DNA of 64,000 nt, from NCBI RefSeq assembly GCF_016522505.1, contig NZ_JAEHOH010000021.1, positions 1 to 64,000 on the forward strand, in the 5' to 3' direction. Every line of letters starts with the position of its first letter. Within the stretch, counting starts at the first letter, position 1. This DNA is from Leucobacter chromiisoli (lineage in GTDB: Bacteria; Actinomycetota; Actinomycetes; Actinomycetales; Microbacteriaceae). The translations under genes and the position numbers were made by a program. Below the pieces are notes generated by a model. It made no database searches. It was not told the DNA's origin and saw only the letters and a list, made by a program, of their open reading frames with translations. Shown here one piece after another: positions 34,547 to 43,759 of the stretch.

Positions 34547-35173
34547 GTGGCCCCGCTCGGTCGGCCGATCCCGCCGCCGGGGCGGATCGAGGCGGGCAGG
34601 GTCGGCCTCCGGGTGATCCGCGTCTCGGACGCGCGCGTGCTGGAGGAGCTGCTGCGCCGCAACCGGGGCTGGTTGCAGCGCTGGGAGGCGACGAACCCCA
34701 CGGGATCGGGGCCGCCGCCCGGCTCGGTGTCGATGCGGCCCACGATCAGGGTCATGCGCGCGCAGCTGCGGGACGGCTGCGGGATCCCCTTCGTCATCCT
34801 CTTCGACGGCGAGGTGGTCGGCCAGCTGAGCGTGTCCGAGATCAGCGGGGGAGCGCTGCGCTCCTCGCAGATCGGCTACTGGGTGTCCGAGCACGTGGCC
34901 GGCCGCGGGATCACGCCGATCGCCGTCGCGCTCGCCATCGACCACCTCTTCCAGGCGCTCGGGCTGCACCGCGTGGAGATCTGCATCCGTCCCGAGAACG
35001 CGGCGTCGCTGCGCGTCGTGCGCAAACTCGGACTGCGGTCAGAGGGGCGCCGCGAGGCCTACATCCACATCGACGGGGCATGGCGCGATCACGAGAGCTT
35101 CGCCGTGACCCGGGAGGAGGCGCCCCGGGGCATGCTCGAGCGTCTGCGGGAGACCCTGCGGCCGGAGCCCTGA
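34547..35173 (+). CDS. GNAT-family N-acetyltransferase, RimJ-like
   Basis: A 208-residue acetyltransferase. The GNAT fold is visible from VGLRVIRVSDARVLEELLRRNRGWLQRWEAT onward, with QIGYWVSEHVAGRGITPIAVALAIDHLFQALGLHRVEICIRPENAASLRVVRKLGLRSEG containing the acetyl-CoA loop (RGIT in place of the usual RGxGxA). The arrangement resembles RimJ, which acetylates the N-terminus of ribosomal protein S5, but the substrate cannot be told from sequence. GTG 34547 begins ten bases after the galU stop, so it is in the galU operon. Confidence 0.85.
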   Translation: MAPLGRPIPPPGRIEAGRVGLRVIRVSDARVLEELLRRNRGWLQRWEATNPTGSGPPPGSVSMRPTIRVMRAQLRDGCGIPFVILFDGEVVGQLSVSEISGGALRSSQIGYWVSEHVAGRGITPIAVALAIDHLFQALGLHRVEICIRPENAASLRVVRKLGLRSEGRREAYIHIDGAWRDHESFAVTREEAPRGMLERLRETLRPEP

Positions 35174-35261
35174 TCCCCGAGGCGCCCGGCGAAACGCATA
35201 GCTGCCTGACAGTGTCGCGGATCGCCCGGCGCGCCGAGGAGCGGCTCGCCGATCCGAACCG

Positions 35262-35267
35262 TACAGT
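35262..35267 (+). promoter_or_regulatory. -10 element of the membrane coiled-coil gene
   Basis: TACAGT ends seven bases before ATG 35275; no Shine-Dalgarno is seen. Confidence 0.45.
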
Positions 35268-35274
35268 AAACGGC

Positions 35275-36321
35275 ATGACTGGCGGTGCACTCGGTGGGGG
35301 CGTGATCTTCGTGGTGGCCGCTCTGCTTTGGGCCGCCGTGCTCGTGCCCGCCTGGGTGCGCCGCCGCGAGTTCCGGGCGGCGGAGCGCAACGCGATGAGG
35401 CTGCAGCGCACGCTGCGAGTGCTGGCGGAGACCGCCGAGGTGCCGGAGGAGGTTCGCGTCGAGGCGACCGCGAAGCAGGCCCTCGCACACGAGAAGCTGC
35501 TGCGCACGGCGCAGAAGCGGCAGGAGGCCGAACGGGAGGCTGCCTTGGCAGAAGCGCGAGCAGAACAGGTCCGAGCCGAGATCAAGGCGCAGCAGATGCG
35601 GCGCAGGCAGGCGGCCGCGTCTCGGGCGGCGAAGCTGCGCCGGCCCATCGTCCGCCGGGTGCGCGCGGTCGCGGCGCTCCTCGTCGTCGTGGCGCTGGGC
35701 GGTGTGCTCGTCGGAGCGGGCATCGCGCTCGCGGGCAACGGGACGAGCGCGCTGCTGTGGTCGAGCCTGCTGCTCGCCACGGGCGTGGGCGCCCTCGTGC
35801 TGCTCGCGCCCGGCCGGGTCAAGGACGCGGCCATCCCCGCGGAGAAGGCGACCGTCGTCGTGGCCGAGACCGTGGCGATCGAGTCGGAGATGATCGCCGA
35901 GGAGGAGGCCACTGACACGAGCGGGGCCCACGCCGCGGCGCAGCAAGCCGCAGCCGAGCGGATCGCCCGGGCCCGCGCGCTGGCCCGCGCGCGCGCCGAG
36001 GTGCCCGCGCCCCGCGTGAATCAGCCCGACTCGATGCTGCTGGAGGAGGCGCGGGCGCAGGTCGCGGCGAGCCGCGCCGCCGACCAGACGCCGGCTGCGC
36101 CTCAGTCTCGACCGGCATCGGACGCGGACCGGGGCCGGCAGGCCGCGAAGGCTGCGGATATCGCGGAGACCGCGCGCGCCGCGGAGCGTGCGGCGGCCGC
36201 GCGTGCGGCGGAGCAGGCGGCGGCCGCCGAGAAGCTCCGCCAGATGGGCGTGGTCGGCGACACGAGCTCGGGGATGCCGGATCTCGACGCGGTGCTGCGA
36301 CGTCGCCGCAACGCCGGCTGA
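35275..36321 (+). CDS. Membrane protein with charged coiled-coil regions
   Basis: A 348-residue protein of unknown function, sometimes loosely labelled large exoprotein in related genomes. One membrane helix at about 8-27 (GVIFVVAALLWAAVLVPAWV) is followed by a helical Glu/Arg/Ala/Gln-rich segment (about 35-120), two further helices (about 125-175, AVAALLVVVALGGVLVGAGIAL and SALLWSSLLLATGVGALVLLAP) and a long Ala-rich charged tail, ending in SSGMPDLDAVLRRRRNAG. The conserved order galU, rimJ-like gene, this gene, tRNA-Ala appears to be a Microbacteriaceae arrangement (from memory). No catalytic motif is present. Confidence 0.7.
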   Translation: MTGGALGGGVIFVVAALLWAAVLVPAWVRRREFRAAERNAMRLQRTLRVLAETAEVPEEVRVEATAKQALAHEKLLRTAQKRQEAEREAALAEARAEQVRAEIKAQQMRRRQAAASRAAKLRRPIVRRVRAVAALLVVVALGGVLVGAGIALAGNGTSALLWSSLLLATGVGALVLLAPGRVKDAAIPAEKATVVVAETVAIESEMIAEEEATDTSGAHAAAQQAAAERIARARALARARAEVPAPRVNQPDSMLLEEARAQVAASRAADQTPAAPQSRPASDADRGRQAAKAADIAETARAAERAAAARAAEQAAAAEKLRQMGVVGDTSSGMPDLDAVLRRRRNAG

Positions 36322-36383
36322 TTACGAGGTCGCGGTGTCGATTTCGCGCTCGCGGAAGCGACTGCTAGAGTTGGTCGCTGTCA

Positions 36384-36459
36384 GGGTCTGTGGCGCAGTT
36401 GGTAGCGCGTCTCGTTCGCAATGAGAAGGTCAGGGGTTCGATTCCCCTCAGATCCACCA
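36384..36459 (+). tRNA. tRNA-Ala (anticodon CGC)
   Basis: A 76-nt cloverleaf with encoded CCA. Acceptor arms GGGTCTG and CAGATCC pair with a G3-T70 wobble, the alanine identity element. The anticodon stem TCTCG/TGAGA closes loop TTCGCAA, giving anticodon CGC, which reads GCG. The T arm AGGGG-TTCGATT-CCCCT is regular. Confidence 0.95.
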
Positions 36460-36476
36460 GTTCGAAACACCTCGTC

Positions 36477-36512
36477 GCCCCTGTCCCGCTTCGCTGCGGG
36501 GCAGGGGCTTTT
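36477..36512 (+). terminator. Rho-independent terminator after tRNA-Ala
   Basis: Stem arms 36477-36489 and 36496-36508 (13 bp, one G-T pair) with a TTCGCT loop, followed by TTTT. It lies 17 bp after the tRNA end. Confidence 0.85.
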
Positions 36513-36747
36513 CGTCGCGTCCGTCGATGACGCCCGGCTCGCGCTGAGAACCCGAGGCGGGTGAATCTTCGCTCGAAAAGGATGAATTCCTCCTTCGGCG
36601 GCCGCCCCTGAGCCGGGTTGCCACGCCGCTTCCTGCCTGATCAGGGCCGAAAATCGTCGTCTCCCCCGTGTGTCCCGGCGGTTGCTACCGTCGCCGAGGG
36701 CCGAGGCATCTCCTCTGCCTTCTTCGATGTCAGGGAGTGCACGAAAC

Positions 36748-39700
36748 ATGAGCAAGAGACCATCCAGCGTGGTGAGACGGTGGGGCGCCATAGTGGCGTC
36801 CGCCGCCGTCGTCGCCACGTCGTTGGTGACCGTCGGGGCGGCGGCCACGCCTGCAGAGGCCGCGCCGTTCGCCTGCGATGCGAACACCATCTACACGCAG
36901 AACGCCTCGGGGGAGATCCGGTCGGTGGATGTCTCGCCGAACGGCTCCGGCCTCGGAGACGTGCACGCCTCCGGCCAGCGCGCCAACGCCCTCGGCATCT
37001 CGGCCGACGGGAACATGGCCTATACGCTCGACAACTCCAACGGCAGCGGGGGCGCGAACAAGCAGATCGCGATCTACAACGGCGCCACCGAGCAGACCGA
37101 GACGAAGGCACTGGGAGACCCGAGCGTCCCCGGTGTCCTGATCCGAGGCGCCGTCAGCCCCGAGACGGGGATCTACTACTACTCGGGGAGCTCCGCGAAC
37201 TCCTACCTCGGCGCCTACGATCCGGCGACCGGCTCGGCCATCGGGCAGGTCGGCGTACTGGCGACCGGCATCGACGGCAACGGGGACTTCGCCTTCGGCG
37301 CGAACGGCGAGCTGTACGTTCTCGCGGACCGGGACATCTTCGTCGTGCAGCCGAACAACGTTCCCACGACCCCGGGCTCCGGCGACATCCCGCTCACGCA
37401 CGTCACGCGACTGCCCGCGGGAACGCAGGGCAACGGCATCGCGTTCGGCGCCAACGGCAAGCTCTTCGTGTCGCAGAGCGGCTCCATCAGCGAGGTGGAT
37501 CTCGCGACCGGACAGATGCTGCGCACGATCGCCACGCGCGGCTTCTCGAACACCGACATGTCGAGCTGCTCGTTCCCGAACACCATCTCCCTGCAGAAGG
37601 ACATCGTCGACCGATTCGAGAGCGGCGACCAGTTCACCCTCGACATCGACGGGGACACGATCGACGACGACCGCTCGGCGACGACCACCGGCGCGATGAC
37701 GGGCCTGCAGCCGGTCATCGCCGGCCCGGTGTTCGTGGAGGCCGGCGAGACCTACACCGTCTCCGAGACGGCGGCCGGAGGAGCCGACCTGGCCGACTAC
37801 GATTCGTCCATCTCCTGCGTCGACTCCGGCGGAGCCCCGGTGGCGACGACCGGCAGCGGCCCCTCGTGGGACGTCGTGTTCCCGACGAGCGATCGGGGTG
37901 AGAACGTGATCTGCACGATCACGAACGACGCGCACGAGGCGGCGGTTCCCGGGCTGGATCTGCGGAAGACCTCGGATCCCGCGAACGGATCGTCGGTCGA
38001 AGCCGGCGACACCATCACCTACACGGTCGAGGCGGAGAACACGGGCAACACCGCGCTCGACCCCGTCGAGATCGCGGACGATCTCTCGCAGGTCTTCGAC
38101 AGCGCCACCTATCGGGGCGATGTCACCACGGCGATCGACGGCACGGAGGAGACCGCGAACCCCGCGACGATCACGGGCGACGACCTCGCGTGGACGGGCG
38201 CGCTCCAGCCGGGGCAGACCGTCACGATCACCTATTCGGTCTCCGTGAACGAGGGGGTCGCGGGCGCATCCATCGAGAACCGGGTCACCGCCTCGGGCAC
38301 CCCGCCGGGCCCCGGTGAGCCGGTCGTGCCTCCCGCCGTGACCACGGAGCATCCCGTGGCCGGCTTCGAGATCGCCAAGTCGGCCGATCCTGCTTCGGGC
38401 ACCGTCCTCGAGCCGGGCGACACCGTCACCTACACGGTCACCGGCACGAACACCGGAGCCACGCTGCTCGACCCCGCGAGCATCGTCGACGACCTCTCCG
38501 GCGTCCTGGCGCACGCGGCCTACAACGGAGACGCGACCGCGACGAGCGGCGAGGTATCCGTGTCCGGGAGCGCGCTGAGCTGGACGGGCGCCCTCGCCGC
38601 GGGCGAGACCGTCGAGATCACCTACTCGGCGACGGTCGCGAAGGACGCCTCGAGCGTCGCGATCAACAACTCCGCATCCGGATCGGCGACGCCCCAGACG
38701 CCCGACCCGAATAACCCGGGCGGCCCGACGATCCCCGGCGCACCCATCGTGCCGGCCCCCGTCGAGACCTCCCATCCGGTCCTCGCCTCCGGCTTCGCGG
38801 TCGCCAAGAGCGCGGATCCCGCTTCGGGGACCGCCGTGGATCCGGGCGACACCGTCACCTACACGGTGACCGGTGAGAACACGGGCGACACCCTGCTCGA
38901 CCCGGCGACCATCACCGACAGCCTCGCCGCGGTGCTCGACGTCGCCGACTACAACGGCGACGCCTCGGCCACGAGCGGAACGGTATCCGTGGACGGCGAC
39001 GAGCTGACCTGGAGCGGCTCGCTCCCCGCCGGCGAGCGCGTCGAGATCACGTACTCCGTGACGGTCAAGGGCGATGCGGGCGGAGCGCTGCTCTCGAACA
39101 CCGCGAGCGGCGAGGGCACCCCTCGGATCCCTGAGGACCCGAGCGACCCCGAGAGCCCGACCACCCCAGGCGAGACGATCGCTCCCCCTCCGGCGGAGAC
39201 GGAGCACCCGGTGAACGCCCCCGGGTTCGAGCTCAGCAAGTCCGTCGATCCCGTCTCGGGAACCGCCGTGGATACCGGAGCGGTGCTGACCTACACGCTC
39301 GTGGGCGCGAACACGGGTGAGACCGCGCTCGATCCCGTGACGATCGTCGACGACCTCTCCGACGTGCTCGCGCACGCGGCCTACAACGGCGACGTCTCCG
39401 CCTCGGTGAACGGCGAACCCGCCGCGTCTCCGGAGGTCTCCGGGACGCAGCTCAGCTGGAGCGGTGCGCTGGACGCCGGCGAGACGGTGACGATCACCTA
39501 CTCCGTGACCGTGGGATCCGACGCCGCGGGCGAGAGCATCCTCAACGCCGCGACGGCTGAGGCGACCCCGCCCGGCGGTGAGACGATCGTCCCGCCGCCC
39601 GTGGAGACGGACAATCCGGTCAACGTGCCCGGATTCTCCGTTTCGAAGAGCGCCGACCCCGAGACGGGCAGCGCCGTGGACCCGGGCGACGTCGTCACCT

Positions 39701-40938
39701 ACACAGTGACCGGCGTGAACACCGGTGAGACCGTGCTCGATCCCGTCTCGATCGTCGACGACCTCTCCGGAGTCCTGGCGCACGCCGCCTACAACGGCGA
39801 CGCGTCCGCCTCGACGGGAGCGGTCGCGCTGGACGACGAGGAGCTGGTGTGGAGCGGGAGCCTCGGAGTCGGCGAGCGCGTCATCATCACCTACTCGGTG
39901 ACCGTGCACGGAGACGCCGGCGGCGAGACCCTTCGGAACGAGGCGGCCGGCTCCGCCACGCCACCCGGGGACGCGCCTCCGATCGAGACGCCCCCCTCGA
40001 CGACGGAGCACCCGGTCAACGAACCCGGCTTCGAGATCCTCAAGACCGCGGCCCCCGGAGCGGGGACGGCCGTGGACCCCGGCGGCGTCGTCAGCTACAC
40101 GCTGACGGGCGTGAACACCGGTGAGACCGTGCTCGATCCCGTCTCGATCGTCGACGACCTGTCGGGCGTGCTCGCGCACGCCGCCTACAACGGCGACGTC
40201 GCCGCCTCCAGCGGAGCGGTCGCGGTCGAGGGCGAGAAGCTGTCGTGGACGGGCGGGCTCGGGATCGGCGAGCGGGTCATCATCACGTACTCCGTGACGG
40301 TGAACGGCGACGCGGGCGGGGCGACCCTCGTCAACACCGCGGGCGGCTCTGCGACGCCGCCCGGGGGAAGCACCCTGACGCCGCCCCCCGTGGAGACGGA
40401 GCATCCGGTGAACGAGCCGGGCTTCGAGTTCACGAAGACGGCCGACCCGAGCTCGGGCACGTCCGTCGCCGCCGGCGGCATCGTGACCTACACGCTGACG
40501 GGCGTCAACACCGGTGCAACGGATCTGGAGCGCGTCGAGATCGTCGACGACCTCAGCCGGGTCCTGCAGCACGCCGCATACCGAGGAGACGCGGTCGCGC
40601 ACATCGGCGATCGCGAGGCGGATGCGCCTTCGGTGGAGGGCAGCCGGCTCAGCTGGAGCGGGCCGCTCGCCAGTGGCGAGACCGTCACCGTCACCTACTC
40701 GGTTCGCGTGAACGACGACGCCGCGGGGCAGACGATGGTCAACCGCGCGAGCGCCTCGGCGACGCCTCCGGGAGGGGTGACGATCACTCCGCCGGAGACG
40801 TCGACGGAGCATCCGGTGAAGACCCAGCTGGCCGTCACGGGTGAGCGGGCGGTGCCCTGGCTCGCCGGGCTGGGCGCGCTTCTCCTCGCGGGCGGAGGGG
40901 TGCTGCTGGTGACGCGTCGTCGAGACTCGGCCCTCTAG
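36748..40938 (+). CDS. Repeat-rich cell-surface protein with LAVTG sortase signal
   Basis: A 1396-residue exported protein. Signal peptide 1-38 (basic SKRPSSVVRRWG, hydrophobic core, AEA-A cleavage). Residues about 40-290 contain propeller-like repeats (YTQNASGEIRSVDVSPNGSG, ALGISADGNMAYTLDN, FAFGANGELYVLADRD). Residues about 290-395 form a prealbumin-like domain (GDQFTLDIDGD, GETYTVSETA, GENVICTITND). Seven DUF11-like repeats of about 130 residues follow, each opening with [FL]-x-x-x-K-[ST] and containing GDTVTYTV, DDLSGVLAHAAYNGD and VEITYSVTV cores. The end is LAVTG (1361-1365), a membrane helix and RRRDSAL: a sortase substrate of the LAxTG (class E) kind. Probably a covalently anchored stalk or adhesin. 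ATG 36748 has AGGGAG upstream. Confidence 0.88.
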   Translation: MSKRPSSVVRRWGAIVASAAVVATSLVTVGAAATPAEAAPFACDANTIYTQNASGEIRSVDVSPNGSGLGDVHASGQRANALGISADGNMAYTLDNSNGSGGANKQIAIYNGATEQTETKALGDPSVPGVLIRGAVSPETGIYYYSGSSANSYLGAYDPATGSAIGQVGVLATGIDGNGDFAFGANGELYVLADRDIFVVQPNNVPTTPGSGDIPLTHVTRLPAGTQGNGIAFGANGKLFVSQSGSISEVDLATGQMLRTIATRGFSNTDMSSCSFPNTISLQKDIVDRFESGDQFTLDIDGDTIDDDRSATTTGAMTGLQPVIAGPVFVEAGETYTVSETAAGGADLADYDSSISCVDSGGAPVATTGSGPSWDVVFPTSDRGENVICTITNDAHEAAVPGLDLRKTSDPANGSSVEAGDTITYTVEAENTGNTALDPVEIADDLSQVFDSATYRGDVTTAIDGTEETANPATITGDDLAWTGALQPGQTVTITYSVSVNEGVAGASIENRVTASGTPPGPGEPVVPPAVTTEHPVAGFEIAKSADPASGTVLEPGDTVTYTVTGTNTGATLLDPASIVDDLSGVLAHAAYNGDATATSGEVSVSGSALSWTGALAAGETVEITYSATVAKDASSVAINNSASGSATPQTPDPNNPGGPTIPGAPIVPAPVETSHPVLASGFAVAKSADPASGTAVDPGDTVTYTVTGENTGDTLLDPATITDSLAAVLDVADYNGDASATSGTVSVDGDELTWSGSLPAGERVEITYSVTVKGDAGGALLSNTASGEGTPRIPEDPSDPESPTTPGETIAPPPAETEHPVNAPGFELSKSVDPVSGTAVDTGAVLTYTLVGANTGETALDPVTIVDDLSDVLAHAAYNGDVSASVNGEPAASPEVSGTQLSWSGALDAGETVTITYSVTVGSDAAGESILNAATAEATPPGGETIVPPPVETDNPVNVPGFSVSKSADPETGSAVDPGDVVTYTVTGVNTGETVLDPVSIVDDLSGVLAHAAYNGDASASTGAVALDDEELVWSGSLGVGERVIITYSVTVHGDAGGETLRNEAAGSATPPGDAPPIETPPSTTEHPVNEPGFEILKTAAPGAGTAVDPGGVVSYTLTGVNTGETVLDPVSIVDDLSGVLAHAAYNGDVAASSGAVAVEGEKLSWTGGLGIGERVIITYSVTVNGDAGGATLVNTAGGSATPPGGSTLTPPPVETEHPVNEPGFEFTKTADPSSGTSVAAGGIVTYTLTGVNTGATDLERVEIVDDLSRVLQHAAYRGDAVAHIGDREADAPSVEGSRLSWSGPLASGETVTVTYSVRVNDDAAGQTMVNRASASATPPGGVTITPPETSTEHPVKTQLAVTGERAVPWLAGLGALLLAGGGVLLVTRRRDSAL

Positions 40939-40967
40939 GCGGGCTGAGAGCGTAGTCTCCCGCGGGA

Positions 40968-41014
40968 AAGAGGTCCGGGCATCGAATGCGTCGCATCCGA
41001 TGCCCGGACCTCTT
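40968..41014 (+). terminator. Strong 17-bp hairpin after the surface protein gene
   Basis: Perfect 17-bp arms 40968-40984 and 40998-41014 with a loop that itself contains ATGCG-T-CGCAT. It is 30 bp after the surface gene stop and 72 bp before the LuxR start, so it should separate the two transcripts. A TACACT hexamer directly follows at 41016-41021 and may be the LuxR -10. Confidence 0.75.
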
Positions 41015-41086
41015 CTACACTGATGAGGAGCCGCTCGGGCGGCTCGACCCGGATGACAGGGGCGATCCGAGGAGGAAGTTCGGGGA

Positions 41087-43759
41087 ATGGCGATCGAGGG
41101 GGTCCCCCGGATACCGTCGTGGGTGCTGTCGAGACATCGATTGAGCTCTCGCTTCGACGGCGCCGAGCCGATCATCGTCGCCCGCGCCCCGGCCGGGTAC
41201 GGGAAGACCGTGGCCATGGCCCAGTGGGCCTCGACCACCGCGACGAGCGGCGTCTGGGTGCGGATCCGGGACCGGGAGATGGAATCCGCCGAGTTCGTCG
41301 AACTCCTCGCCGACGAGATGCGGGCCGCCGGCCTCCTCGAGGACGGGAACCCGCTGCGGCTGGCCTCCGAGGCGATGGCGGGCGGAGCGGATCCCTGGCA
41401 GCTGCTGCGGCGGGGGCTGCGCGGCGTTCCCGGCCCCCTGGCCCTCGCGGTCGACGGCATCGACGGTCTCCGCCGATCGACGCAGCTGGCTCTCGTCGAC
41501 GCCGTCCGCGACCTCAGCACGCTGGAGCTCCGCGCGACCGCGCGCAAGCGCACGGTCCTCGACGAGCCGGCTCTGGCGCTGGACATGGAGCTGGCGACGC
41601 TGGAGGCCCCCGATCTGGCGCTCACCGCCGAGGAGGCGGCGCGGATCATGGCCGTGGACCCCCACTCCGACCTCGTGAACGAGGTGATGGCGCACGGAGG
41701 GGCTCCGCTCTTCGCGAAGCTTCTGGCCACGTCGCTCGGCGAGGCCGCGCAGCCCGCTCTGTCGGGCCGCACCCTCCCCGATCTCGTGGACTCGTTCATC
41801 CGGCTGCAACTGGAGTCCTCACCGGTGGATGAACCGTTCCTCCGCTTCGTGACGGCGACCTCGATCGCCGAGGCGATGGACCCGGATCTCGCAGCCCGGC
41901 TTCTGCGGATCGCGACCCGGAGGCCGGCGGGCGAAGCGAAGGCGGACGCCTCGGAGGAGCGCGCATCCGCACGGGCGCTCCTGGACCGCGCAGAGGCCGA
42001 GGGCCTCGGGCTCTGGAGCCCGGATGCGACCGGGGCCGCGACGTTCACCTACACCCCGCTCATCCGGGAGGCGTTCGAGCGACGACTGCGCGCGGAGCAG
42101 CCCCGGGAAGTGCCCGAGCTGGTCGGCGCCGTGGCCCGGTGGGAGCTGCGAGCGGGGCATCCGTTCTCCGCCCTCCGCCAGGCCGTCGAGTTCCACGACT
42201 GGACCTTCGCGTCCCGCGTCGTAAGGATGCACTGGAACGACCTGCTGCGGAATCACGGCCCGCAGCTGCGAGAGCTCTTCCGCGGCACTCCGCTCTCGGT
42301 GCTCCGCACCCATCCCTTCCTCACGATGCTGCTCGCCCTCGAGTACAACCGCACCGGGCGGAGCCGCCTGAGGGCGCTGGAGTACTTCGCCCTCGCGCGC
42401 TACGCCGCCCGGAAGCAGCGCGCCTCCGCGAGTCGGGCGGACCGGGCGGTGCTGCGTGCGATCGAGACGGCCTCCCTCAGGGTGAGCGGTCGGTTCGACG
42501 CAGCGCTGGGACCCGCGGTGGAGGGCTACGAGACGCTGCTCGCGATGAGTCCCTCCGACCGGGACGACCTGGGTCGGACGGAACCCACGCTGCTGAACCA
42601 GTACGGCACCACCTTCGTCTATGCGGGTCTCGACGAAGAGGCCCTCGCCGCCTTCTCCCGGTCGACCGCGGTGGGCGAGGCGCGAGGTCTCACGGGCGGC
42701 CTGCAGGGACTCGCGCTCTCCGCCGGCACCCTCGCGATCGCCGGAGACGGGCCCGAGGCGCGAGCGCTGCTGGAGCAGGCCAGCCGCCTCGAATGGCCGG
42801 ACGGCTGGTTGACCGGGTACATGGGCAGCTTCATCCCTCTCGCGGAGGCGATGCTGGCGCTCGAGGCCTTCGACGCCGATGCGGCCGAGCGTCACCTCCG
42901 CTCGCTCGATCCCCACCGCGAAACGATCGAGCACTGGCCCCTGCTCGCGCACGCCGACGCGCTCGTGTCGCTCCTGCGCGGTGAGGTCGACCAGGCGCGC
43001 TTCCGGCTCCAGGCGGAGATCACCAGCCAGAACCGCCGCCGTGCGGTCGCACCGGAGACGCTCGCGCGCCTCGGTCGGACCTCCTCGCTGATCGAACTGG
43101 CGGCGGGGAACCCCCACGCGGCCGAGAAAGCGCTCGGGAAGCGGCAGTCCGCGGGCGGGGCAGTCGGCCGCGCCCGGATCAGTCTCGTCCGAGACAGGCC
43201 GGAAGAGGCCTTGCGGCTGCTCCTCGCCGCCGAGCGCCATCCCGCCCGGGCCCGGCCCTCGTCCCGTCGGATCGCCGAGGACCTGGCGCTCCGCGCGGGA
43301 GCGATGGCGCTGCTCGGGAACGAGGAACGCGCGGTGACGGCCACGCGCGCGGCGTTCGAGTTCCTGCGGGAGCGTCGGCAGGGGATGGCGCTGGCGATGG
43401 TGCCGCCGAAGGCCCTCGACGCCGTGTTCTCGCTGGTGGAGCGAGCCGGGCTCGCGGTGCACGACGCGCATCTCTCGCGCGGCCGGGTGCCCGGGATCAT
43501 CGCCTCGACACGTCCGAAGTCGGCGTTCACTCCGCGCGAACTCGCCCTCATCGAGACGCTGCCGCGAACCCGGACCAACACCGAGCTCGCGCAGGCGCTC
43601 TCCATCTCCCTCAACACCGTCAAGACCCAGCTTCGCGGGCTCTACCGGAAGCTGGGTGTCGGGACGCGGGCGGAGGCTCTTGCCGCCCTCGCCGCGATGG
43701 GGTTCACGAGCGCCGATCCGGACGATATCCCTGCGCGTCTCGAGGAACCGTTCGAGTGA
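41087..43759 (+). CDS. Large LuxR-family (LAL/MalT-type) transcriptional regulator
   Basis: An 890-residue regulator. The N-terminal P-loop is ARAPAGYGKTVAMAQW (K40) with a degenerate LALAVDGIDGL Walker B; the middle (about 330-790) is a helical TPR-like superhelix; the C-terminus (about 800-870) is a LuxR/GerE HTH (FTPRELALIETLPRTRTNTELAQALSIS, NTVKTQLRGLYRKLGVGTRAEAL). Proteins of this STAND/LAL class sense ligand through the middle region and activate transcription. GAGGAGGAAG precedes the ATG. The surface protein gene just upstream is a candidate target. Its 3' end overlaps the convergent MFS gene by 56 bp. Confidence 0.9.
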   Translation: MAIEGVPRIPSWVLSRHRLSSRFDGAEPIIVARAPAGYGKTVAMAQWASTTATSGVWVRIRDREMESAEFVELLADEMRAAGLLEDGNPLRLASEAMAGGADPWQLLRRGLRGVPGPLALAVDGIDGLRRSTQLALVDAVRDLSTLELRATARKRTVLDEPALALDMELATLEAPDLALTAEEAARIMAVDPHSDLVNEVMAHGGAPLFAKLLATSLGEAAQPALSGRTLPDLVDSFIRLQLESSPVDEPFLRFVTATSIAEAMDPDLAARLLRIATRRPAGEAKADASEERASARALLDRAEAEGLGLWSPDATGAATFTYTPLIREAFERRLRAEQPREVPELVGAVARWELRAGHPFSALRQAVEFHDWTFASRVVRMHWNDLLRNHGPQLRELFRGTPLSVLRTHPFLTMLLALEYNRTGRSRLRALEYFALARYAARKQRASASRADRAVLRAIETASLRVSGRFDAALGPAVEGYETLLAMSPSDRDDLGRTEPTLLNQYGTTFVYAGLDEEALAAFSRSTAVGEARGLTGGLQGLALSAGTLAIAGDGPEARALLEQASRLEWPDGWLTGYMGSFIPLAEAMLALEAFDADAAERHLRSLDPHRETIEHWPLLAHADALVSLLRGEVDQARFRLQAEITSQNRRRAVAPETLARLGRTSSLIELAAGNPHAAEKALGKRQSAGGAVGRARISLVRDRPEEALRLLLAAERHPARARPSSRRIAEDLALRAGAMALLGNEERAVTATRAAFEFLRERRQGMALAMVPPKALDAVFSLVERAGLAVHDAHLSRGRVPGIIASTRPKSAFTPRELALIETLPRTRTNTELAQALSISLNTVKTQLRGLYRKLGVGTRAEALAALAAMGFTSADPDDIPARLEEPFE

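Noticed and set aside
36670-36747. Upstream ATG for the surface protein at 36670
   Set aside because: It would place 26 residues before a standard signal peptide and leave the AGGGAG ribosome site inside the gene.
36730-42048. 1772-codon minus-strand open frame opposite the surface protein and LuxR genes
   Set aside because: It spans two well-supported plus-strand genes and a terminator hairpin, has low-complexity Arg/Gly/Asp composition and no recognisable domain.
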